In this document: piece after piece, positions 1 through 4,893 of the stretch
Layout of the letters: each line of letters starts with the position of its first letter
How positions within the stretch are numbered: the stretch's first letter is position 1
Source: Gemmatimonadota bacterium
Lineage (GTDB): Bacteria > Gemmatimonadota > Gemmatimonadetes > Palauibacterales > Palauibacteraceae
DNA: 6,701 nt
Reading direction: 5' to 3'
Assembly (NCBI GenBank): GCA_029288095.1
Contig: JARFPW010000134.1
Coordinates: 1-6,701 of the forward strand
Notes under the pieces: generated by a model
Told to the model about the DNA's origin: nothing
What the model saw: the letters and a program-made list of their open reading frames with translations, nothing else
Database searches by the model: none
Position numbers and translations under genes: made by a program

Positions 1-60
<60 letters not shown>

Positions 61-93
61 TCGTCGGCAGCGTCAGATGTGTATAAGAGACAG
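61..93 (+). other. Nextera Read 1 adapter with Tn5 mosaic end
   Basis: The 33 bases match the standard Nextera transposase Read 1 adapter exactly: TCGTCGGCAGCGTC (61-74) followed by the 19-base Tn5 mosaic end AGATGTGTATAAGAGACAG (75-93). This is library-preparation sequence left on the contig end and not a natural Tn5 insertion, because the synthetic P5 and index segment lies immediately upstream. Genomic sequence begins at base 94. Confidence 0.98.
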
Positions 94-98
94 GGGTG
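94..98 (+). promoter_or_regulatory. Possible ribosome binding site of the protease gene
   Basis: GGGGT/GGGGTG starts at the first genomic base and lies 7 bases before the GTG start at 106. It resembles a Shine-Dalgarno core, but the bases further upstream are adapter, so the native context is lost. An in-frame TGA at 97-99 means the protease cannot start any further upstream. Confidence 0.4.
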
Positions 99-105
99 AC
101 GCGCC

Positions 106-1230
106 GTGATTCTCGGTGGCGTCGAAGTCACCCGCCTGTTCGGAATTCGCCTGCGGCTCGACTGGTCGTGGTTCGCCGTCCTCGCACTGCTGACATGGAC
201 CTTCGCCACCTTCGATTTCCCGTTCCGGGCGCCGGGGATGGAGACCGTCACTTACTGGATCCTGGGCTTTGCGGCCGCCCTGCTGCTGTTCGTTTCGGTC
301 CTCGTCCACGAGCTGGCTCACGCCCTGGTAGCGCGGGCTCGGGGGATCCCCGTCGAACGCATCACCCTGTTCATCTTCGGTGGCGTGGCCGAAATGCGCA
401 TGGAAGCTCAGCGGCCGATCGACGAGTTCGTGCTCACGATCGTCGGGCCGCTGGCCAGTCTGGCGCTGGCTGGAGTGTTCTCACTGATCGCGTTCGTGGC
501 GACTGGTTCTGACGCGCTCCTGCTCCTCGCTGCGACGCTGGCACAACTCAACTTGATCCTGGCCGTGTTCAACATGGTACCGGCGTTCCCGCTCGATGGA
601 GGGCGGGTGTTACGGTCGATCCTGTGGCGGCTGACAGGGAATCTGACCACGGCCACAACCTGGGCGGCCAACATTGGCCGCCTGTTCGCCTGGGCACTGA
701 TGGGACTGGGCGTGTGGCTGTTTCTCGCCGGTCGAAGCATAGCTGGACTCTGGGCAGTCTTTCTCGGGTGGTTTCTCGCGACCGCCGCTACGCGAGCGAT
801 GGAGCACAATCAGGTGCGGAAGCTCCGCGATTCGCTGGATCAGTTCGCAGTCGCCGTCGTTCTTTCGGAATCGCAGCCTCCGGTCAGCGCGAGGATGTCC
901 ATCGCCGAGTTCGTGGAGTCCGCGTTGCACGCAACCGCGGGATCGTTCCTTGTCGAACGCGATGGAGAACTCATCGGGACCGTGACTGTCGAGGCAGCAG
1001 GTGAAGTGCCACTCGATCGCCGGCATGACATACCGATCCTCGAGGTGATGACGCCGTTGTCCGAATCGCCGCGCATCTCCGCCGACACGCCGCTCCCGCA
1101 GGCGGCTGATCTGCTGCGAGGGTTCGGCGATCGACCGGCGATCGTCGAAGCGGACGGCCAGCTTCCCAGAACGATTCAGATGACAGATATCCTGCGTTGG
1201 GTCGATCGGTTGCAGGCGCTCGGTGGCTGA
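106..1230 (+). CDS. Site-2-type membrane zinc metalloprotease (M50 family) with C-terminal CBS-like region
   Basis: This 374-residue integral membrane protein should cleave substrates within or next to the membrane, as in regulated intramembrane proteolysis; its substrate is unknown. Zinc-site motifs are present: HELAH at residues 68-72 (HExxH, inside a membrane helix) and NMVPAFPLDGGR at 156-167, whose Asp164 supplies the third metal ligand. FGGVA at 91-95 is typical of the rhomboid-like-named but M50B 'FIFGG' loop seen in this family. Hydrophobic segments lie near residues 20-35, 50-70, 108-132, 136-160 and 190-225. Residues about 245-374 form a soluble tail resembling a degenerate CBS pair, with VMTPLSESPRISADTPL at 314-330 as the clearest part; such tails often sense nucleotides or redox state. 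The GTG start at 106 is forced by an in-frame stop at 97-99, only three codons upstream. It is the first gene of a coupled run with nth, overlapping it by 8 bases. Family assignment is secure; the regulatory role is inference. Confidence 0.93.
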   Translation: MILGGVEVTRLFGIRLRLDWSWFAVLALLTWTFATFDFPFRAPGMETVTYWILGFAAALLLFVSVLVHELAHALVARARGIPVERITLFIFGGVAEMRMEAQRPIDEFVLTIVGPLASLALAGVFSLIAFVATGSDALLLLAATLAQLNLILAVFNMVPAFPLDGGRVLRSILWRLTGNLTTATTWAANIGRLFAWALMGLGVWLFLAGRSIAGLWAVFLGWFLATAATRAMEHNQVRKLRDSLDQFAVAVVLSESQPPVSARMSIAEFVESALHATAGSFLVERDGELIGTVTVEAAGEVPLDRRHDIPILEVMTPLSESPRISADTPLPQAADLLRGFGDRPAIVEADGQLPRTIQMTDILRWVDRLQALGG

Positions 1231-1894
1231 CTGGAAGCCGCGCGTGCTCTCGCTCAGGGCACGTCGCGAGCGAGCGCATGAACTGGCGCCGCTCCTCGCG
1301 TCGGCGTATCCCGATACCGGGATCAGCCTCGACTACGAGACCCCCCTCCAGCTTGTTGTGGCGACAATTCTGTCCGCCCAATGCACGGACGAACGTGTGA
1401 ACCAGGTGACGCCAGCCCTGTTCGCCCGCTATCCCACCGCTCGCGCCTATGCCGAGGCGGATAAGGAAGAACTCGAACGGCTCATCCACTCCACCGGGTT
1501 CTTTCGAAACAAGGCGAGGTCCATTCAGGGAATGGGAGCGCACCTGACAGCGGTCCACGACGGGCAAGTGCCGAATACCATGGAAGAGCTGCTCGAGCTG
1601 CCGGGAGTGGCCCGCAAGACGGCGAACGTCGTGCTGAGCAATGCTTTCGGCAAAGCCGAGGGCGTCGTGGTCGACACGCACATCAAGCGCCTCGCCCACC
1701 GCCTGGGCCTGACTGGAGAAACGAACCCGGTCAAGGTGGAACGTGACCTGATGAAAGTGCTGCCACGGGAGCAGTGGATACCGTTCGCGTTTCGGCTGAT
1801 CCTGCATGGCCGGGCCCGCTGCACCGCCCGGCGGCCTGACTGCGGGGGCTGCGAGCTTGCCCACCTGTGTCCGAGCGCTGGTCGCTTTGGGTGA
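1223..1894 (+). CDS. nth: Endonuclease III (base-excision-repair DNA glycosylase/AP lyase)
   Basis: This 223-residue cytoplasmic enzyme removes oxidised pyrimidines from DNA and nicks the abasic site by its lyase activity. The helix-hairpin-helix motif LPGVARKTANVV (residues 126-137) contains the catalytic lysine, Lys132, and the conserved aspartate Asp151 sits in VDTHIKRLAHRLGL. The C-terminal [4Fe-4S] ligands follow the family spacing C-x6-C-x2-C-x5-C at Cys200, 207, 210 and 216. The N-terminal six-helix region carries the expected LVVATILSAQCTDERVN (44-60). Length is close to that of the E. coli enzyme (211 residues by memory). The GTG start at 1223 lies inside the 3' end of the protease gene, giving an 8-base overlap and suggesting translational coupling; only a weak AGG (1211-1213 area) precedes it. 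No in-frame ATG offers a better start. The gene is complete and all key residues are present. Confidence 0.97.
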   Translation: MADWKPRVLSLRARRERAHELAPLLASAYPDTGISLDYETPLQLVVATILSAQCTDERVNQVTPALFARYPTARAYAEADKEELERLIHSTGFFRNKARSIQGMGAHLTAVHDGQVPNTMEELLELPGVARKTANVVLSNAFGKAEGVVVDTHIKRLAHRLGLTGETNPVKVERDLMKVLPREQWIPFAFRLILHGRARCTARRPDCGGCELAHLCPSAGRFG

Positions 1895-2960
1895 CCTTGA
1901 TCCCCGGGCGGCAGCGTCCCGCTTACGCTCCGCGGGCCTGGACCTGGGATTCACGCGCATCGGGTTCGCTCCCGCCGATACGCCAGTGCACGCAGGTGTC
2001 TACCTGGATTGGCTCGAGGAAGGGTACCACGGTGAGATGGCGTGGATGGCGAGGCCGGATGCCGTCCGACGTCGCCTTGATCCGGGTGAGGCGCTGACCG
2101 GATGCAGGACGGTGGTCGTAGCAACCCTGTCCTATTCGCCCGACGATAGCTGTCAGTCAGTCGCCCAACCGGGGGAGACGGACCACGGACAGCCGATCAT
2201 CGCCCGCTATGCTCGTGGCGGCGACTACCACGACTGGTTCGAGGAGCGCCTCGACGCACTGGCTCTGGAAGTCCGGGAGCTCGATCCGGATGCCGACGTT
2301 CTTCGATACGTCGACTATGGTCCCGTACTGGAACGCGACCATGCGCAACGCGCCGGACTTGGTTGGATCGGCAAGAACACGATGCTCATCAGTCCGGAGC
2401 TCGGAACCTGGCTTCTGCTGGGCGAGCTGCTGACGACTCTGGAGGTGGAGCCCGACTCACCCTTCGTGCCGGACCGGTGTGGAACATGCCGTCGCTGCAT
2501 CGACGCATGTCCCACCGACGCGATTCTCGACGGCAGAATCATCGACTCGCGGCGTTGCATTTCCTATCTGACCATCGAGCTGCGGGGGTCGATCCCGATC
2601 GAACTGAGACCGGCGATCGGAAACCGGGTGTTCGGATGCGACATTTGTCAGGACGTGTGCCCCTGGAACTCGGAGCCGGAACCCGGCGACCCGACCGCAC
2701 TGGTTCCGGGCGAGCCCGCCGGGTTTCCCGCGATGCGGCAATGGGCCGAAGAGCTTCTGGAGATGGATGGCGACTCGTATCGCGATACCTACCGGGGCAC
2801 GCCACTGGCCCGACCGGGCAGGGACGCCATGCTGCGGAACCTGTGCATTGGCCTGGGAAATAGCGGTCAAGAAGACGCGATCCCAGTCCTGAATCGCTGT
2901 CTATCAGACGGCTCAGAACTGGTCCGCGAGCACGCCGCCTGGGCGCTCGGGCGCCTGTAG
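1887..2960 (+). CDS. queG: Epoxyqueuosine reductase
   Basis: QueG catalyses the last step of queuosine synthesis, reducing epoxyqueuosine to queuosine in the wobble position of GUN-anticodon tRNAs, using a cobalamin cofactor and two [4Fe-4S] clusters. With the start used here the protein has 357 residues. Visible features: GYHGEMAWM (46-54); the active-site block VDYGPVLERDHAQRAGLGWIGKN with Asp143 matching the proposed catalytic aspartate; a ferredoxin-like set Cys198, 201, 204, 208; and CISYLTIELRG followed by GCDICQDVCPWN (Cys224, 251, 254, 258). Residues about 313-357 form the HEAT-like C-terminus used in tRNA binding. Start choice: the family normally begins just before a helix such as DPRAAASRLRSAGLDLGF, so I chose TTG at 1887, which overlaps the nth stop by 8 bases. 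The ATG at 1806 would add 27 low-complexity residues read through nth. The product call is near certain; the start is not. Confidence 0.96.
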   Translation: MGDLDPRAAASRLRSAGLDLGFTRIGFAPADTPVHAGVYLDWLEEGYHGEMAWMARPDAVRRRLDPGEALTGCRTVVVATLSYSPDDSCQSVAQPGETDHGQPIIARYARGGDYHDWFEERLDALALEVRELDPDADVLRYVDYGPVLERDHAQRAGLGWIGKNTMLISPELGTWLLLGELLTTLEVEPDSPFVPDRCGTCRRCIDACPTDAILDGRIIDSRRCISYLTIELRGSIPIELRPAIGNRVFGCDICQDVCPWNSEPEPGDPTALVPGEPAGFPAMRQWAEELLEMDGDSYRDTYRGTPLARPGRDAMLRNLCIGLGNSGQEDAIPVLNRCLSDGSELVREHAAWALGRL

Positions 2961-2967
2961 ACTCGCC

Positions 2968-3435
2968 CTAAATCGTTGCGGAAAACAGCTCCCCGAGCCA
3001 ATCGGCGACCCGGCGCAGTTCGATCTCATCGGATTTGGTGAACGCGTCCTGCTGGTCGCTGTCCAGGTCCAGTTGCCCAAAGATCCGCCCGGACCCTCCG
3101 TCGCGTATCAATACGACGATTTCCGAGCGAGTTCCCAGGCTGCAGGCGATGTAGTTATCGAGGGCCCGCACGTCCGGAACGTTGATGTCCCGGTTCTCAG
3201 CGACGGCCGTGCCGCAAACCCCCTGTCCGACCGCAATTCGGGTGTGCTCGGTGGCCTCACCCACAAAGTTGTGCAGGGTCAGCCAGCCGTCATCGAGCAG
3301 ATAGACGCCCACCCAATCAAATCGCTCCGACGCAGAGTCGATCTGCTCCACGGCCGCCCGCAGCAGCGTGTCACGGTCGGCGCCCGCACTTCGTCGCGCC
3401 ACGAGCTGGGCGACGACTGCAGCCCCATCCAGCAT
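2968..3435 (-). CDS. msrC: GAF-domain free methionine-(R)-sulfoxide reductase
   Basis: This is a 155-residue single-domain GAF protein. The family (E. coli YebR/MsrC, yeast Ykg9) reduces free methionine-R-sulfoxide to methionine with thioredoxin-type electrons. Signature blocks are FDWVGVYLLDDGWLTLHNFVGE (39-60), GQGVCGTAVAENRDINVPDV (70-89) and YIACSLGTRSEIVVLI (95-110). Cys74 and Cys98, 24 residues apart, match two of the three cysteines known in the family, with Cys98 in the catalytic position. The third cysteine, about ten residues before Cys74, is absent. The start ATG overlaps the doxX-like stop codon by one base (TGATG on the minus strand), so the two are probably translated together. 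It converges on queG with 7 bases between the stops. Confidence in the family is high; exact activity rests on the conserved cysteines. Confidence 0.9.
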   Translation of the reverse strand: MLDGAAVVAQLVARRSAGADRDTLLRAAVEQIDSASERFDWVGVYLLDDGWLTLHNFVGEATEHTRIAVGQGVCGTAVAENRDINVPDVRALDNYIACSLGTRSEIVVLIRDGGSGRIFGQLDLDSDQQDAFTKSDEIELRRVADWLGELFSATI

Positions 3436-3842
3436 CAGGGGTGGTTCCGACTATCGAGGGCTGCGAGCCCCGGCCCGCCGAACACCAGCATCATGGCGGC
3501 GGCTGCCAAAAGTAGGTTGAACTCGATGCCGCCAGCGCCAGGCCCCAGCACGTAGAAGCCATTGGCCGCGTGCACGAGCACGATGCCAGCGAGCATGTGA
3601 GCCGTGAGAAGCAGCGCCACCGGCGTAACGAGAAACCCGACGAGCAGCAGGATCCCCCCGCCCAGTTCGAGCGCGGTCAGGGCCCAGGCGGCGACGACCG
3701 ATGCCGGGACGCCAAGCCCACTGAGGAACTCGGCGGTCCCCGCCATGCTCCCCAGCTTGGGCCAGCCATGGGCGATGAAAATCACGCCGAGGACGACCCT
3801 CAGGATCGCCAGGCCGAGTTCCGGATTCATACCATTCTTCAT
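3435..3842 (-). CDS. DoxX-family membrane protein
   Basis: This small integral membrane protein of 135 residues has four predicted membrane helices at about residues 9-28, 47-70, 72-92 and 106-124. The family marker HGWPKL (25-30) and the buried acidic residue in LELGGGILLLVGF (58-70) are characteristic of DoxX/MauE-like proteins. Named members have been linked to thiosulfate:quinone oxidoreductase and, in mycobacteria, to a membrane complex responding to oxidative stress; the biochemical role of most members is unknown. A GGAGG ribosome binding site lies 4 bases before the ATG at 3842. A second Met at residue 5 would give longer spacing and is an alternative start. It sits 10 bases after fxsA and overlaps the methionine sulfoxide reductase start by one base, indicating an operon with a possible redox theme (inference). 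Confidence 0.92.
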   Translation of the reverse strand: MKNGMNPELGLAILRVVLGVIFIAHGWPKLGSMAGTAEFLSGLGVPASVVAAWALTALELGGGILLLVGFLVTPVALLLTAHMLAGIVLVHAANGFYVLGPGAGGIEFNLLLAAAAMMLVFGGPGLAALDSRNHP

Positions 3843-3846
3843 CGAT

Positions 3847-3851
3847 CCTCC
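3847..3851 (-). promoter_or_regulatory. Ribosome binding site of the doxX-like gene
   Basis: On the minus strand this reads GGAGG, a full Shine-Dalgarno core, 4 bases upstream of the ATG at 3842-3840 and 16 bases upstream of the alternative ATG at 3830-3828. The spacing favours the first ATG, though it is slightly short. It is the strongest ribosome binding site in the minus-strand block. Confidence 0.75.
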
Positions 3852-3852
3852 G

Positions 3853-4266
3853 TCAGATTTCTATGATTCGGTGCCCGGCGGAAGACTCCGCGTCTTGCCG
3901 GACCTGGATACGCTTCCCATATCGGCGCTCCAGGCGGCGGACGACCGCCGACCGGACGGGACGTACAAGAAGCGCCAGACCCGCCGCGTCGGTGAGTACG
4001 CCCGGCGTCACCAGGACGATCCCGGCTACGAGAACCAGGAGCGCCTCCAGGAGTTCCCGTCCGGGCATGCGGCCCGCGCCAAGTTCCATCTGGACGGCGG
4101 ACCAGGCCCTCGCGCCCTCGCGGCGGGCCAGCGAAGCTCCGATGACGCCTGTGATCACGACGATCGCCAGGGTCTGGACGCCCCCGAGGGCCGCACCGAT
4201 GCGCAGTAGGAGCCACAATTCGGCAAGTGGGACGAGCGTGAAAGCCAACAGCAGGCGGAACCACAT
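3853..4266 (-). CDS. fxsA: FxsA-family membrane protein
   Basis: This 137-residue protein has the FxsA pattern: an N-terminal helix MWFRLLLAFTLVPLAELWLLLRIG, a second hydrophobic stretch (about 28-46) ending in the conserved GASLARREG (43-51), and a third (about 73-101) with the signature TPGVLTDAAGLALLVRPVR. A basic tail, RRLERRYGKR, follows. E. coli FxsA is an inner-membrane protein whose overproduction relieves F-plasmid exclusion of phage T7; its normal role is unknown. I chose the ATG at 4266 because the family starts exactly at this helix. An in-frame GTG at 4383 would add 39 Arg/Pro-rich residues lacking family similarity and sits inside a hairpin. The ribosome binding site (GGGG, about 3 bases before ATG) is weak. 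It is likely first in an operon with the doxX-like gene and msrC. Confidence 0.9.
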   Translation of the reverse strand: MWFRLLLAFTLVPLAELWLLLRIGAALGGVQTLAIVVITGVIGASLARREGARAWSAVQMELGAGRMPGRELLEALLVLVAGIVLVTPGVLTDAAGLALLVRPVRSAVVRRLERRYGKRIQVRQDAESSAGHRIIEI

Positions 4267-4308
4267 GGGCCCCAATCTGGCGCGGGAAGGACCGGGAAGC
4301 CAACGGGC

Positions 4309-4347
4309 GGCGTGCCGCGGGAAGATGAGGCGGGCCGGCGGCACGCC
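4309..4347. repeat. Inverted repeat in the fxsA leader
   Basis: GGCGTGCCGC (4309-4318) and GCGGCACGCC (4338-4347) are perfect 10-base inverted copies separated by 19 bases. Transcribed on the minus strand they could form a GC-rich stem upstream of fxsA. No T-run follows, so it is not a classical intrinsic terminator. It could be an attenuating hairpin or a regulator site, or chance in GC-rich DNA. Confidence 0.5.
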
Positions 4348-4381
4348 CGGCGCCCCCGTCGGACGCTGCCGACCCCACCTC

Positions 4382-4403
4382 ACCCTTCCATGGGATGGAG
4401 GGT
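4382..4403. repeat. Short hairpin between the SufT-like gene and fxsA
   Basis: ACCCTTCCAT (4382-4391) pairs with ATGGAGGGT (4395-4403) through nine base pairs with one bulged T (4386/4387) and a 3-base loop. It lies 34 bases beyond the stop of the SufT-like gene on the minus strand. It may stabilise the 3' end of that transcript or weakly terminate it. There is no U-tract, so intrinsic termination is not supported. Confidence 0.45.
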
Positions 4404-4436
4404 AAGGCGGGGCATCAACGAACAGTCATTCGAAAG

Positions 4437-4763
4437 CTAGAACCCCAGCGCGGCCCGCACGTCGGGGTCGATACGATCCGGTGTCCAGAAGGGCTTCCAC
4501 ACGAGGCGGACGTCGGCGTCTTCCACGCCCTCCGTTCTGCGAGCGGCCTCCTGAGCTCCCGCCATGATCGTGCCGCCGGCAGGACACCCCGGGCTCGTGA
4601 GCGTCATCGTGATCGTGGCCAGACCGTCTTCGACCTCCACGTCGTAGATCAAACCGAGGTCCACGATGTTCAGCCCCAGCTCCGGGTCGATAACGTCCTT
4701 GAGTTGCTCTCGGACCTGTTCGGAGGGAGACTTTGCCTCGTTGGTTGCTGCCGTATCGTTCAT
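4437..4763 (-). CDS. SufT/MIP18-type (DUF59) Fe-S cluster assembly factor
   Basis: This is a 108-residue cytoplasmic protein of the DUF59/MIP18 family, whose members (SufT, PaaD, human CIAO2) help insert iron-sulfur clusters into target proteins. Clear family marks are IDPELGLNIVDLGLIYDVEVEDG (25-47), TSPGCPAG (57-64) with the conserved Cys60, and the C-terminal WTPDRIDPDVRAALGF (93-108), which is typical of stand-alone bacterial members. Residues 1-15 are a polar, probably disordered leader. The ATG at 4763 is preceded on the minus strand by GGCGGA about 9 bases upstream, a modest ribosome binding site. The gene is transcribed divergently from the cyclic-diphosphoglycerate-synthase homologue; 170 bases separate it from fxsA, so co-transcription with fxsA is uncertain. 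Nearby nth and queG encode [4Fe-4S] proteins that could be clients (inference). I avoid the symbol sufT because no suf cluster is visible. Confidence 0.92.
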   Translation of the reverse strand: MNDTAATNEAKSPSEQVREQLKDVIDPELGLNIVDLGLIYDVEVEDGLATITMTLTSPGCPAGGTIMAGAQEAARRTEGVEDADVRLVWKPFWTPDRIDPDVRAALGF

Positions 4764-4893
4764 TCTGTTGTCCGCCAGAGGTTCATTGATTCACCGCGAG
4801 TCGCCAGGCGAGGGTCGGGGCCGCTATTGAGTTCGACATTCGCGTAGTAGCTTAGCCCCGTCCGCTACTCACGACCACTTCGGAGAGATCCTC
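4764..4893. promoter_or_regulatory. Divergent intergenic region with a candidate plus-strand promoter
   Basis: This 130-base gap separates two genes pointing away from each other, so it should hold promoters for both. On the plus strand TTGAGT (4827-4832) could be a -35 element with TAGCTT (4848-4853), which fits a TANNNT -10, at 15-base spacing; the spacing is shorter than ideal. I see no convincing minus-strand promoter and no clear operator palindrome. The region's role is inferred from gene orientation; the specific boxes are weak. Confidence 0.4.
4882..4887 (+). promoter_or_regulatory. Ribosome binding site of the cDPG synthase homologue
   Basis: GGAGAG lies 6 bases before the ATG at 4894, a standard Shine-Dalgarno position, and supports that start. 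Confidence 0.75.

Noticed and set aside
75..93. Tn5 mosaic end as evidence of a natural transposon
   Set aside because: It is flanked by the synthetic Nextera primer, an index-sized segment and P5 remnants, so it comes from tagmentation.
971..1960. Long minus-strand open frame across nth
   Set aside because: It runs antisense to three well-supported genes, has Arg/Ala/Gly-rich low-information sequence without recognisable motifs, and is the expected by-product of high GC content.
3839..4378. Alternative minus-strand frame over fxsA of 179 codons
   Set aside because: It is Arg/Gly/Pro-rich with no hydrophobic pattern, in contrast to the adjacent frame carrying clear FxsA motifs.
4267..4383. 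N-terminal extension of FxsA from GTG 4383
   Set aside because: The added 39 residues are Arg/Pro-rich without family similarity, and the start sits within a hairpin; the ATG at 4266 begins at the family's first membrane helix.
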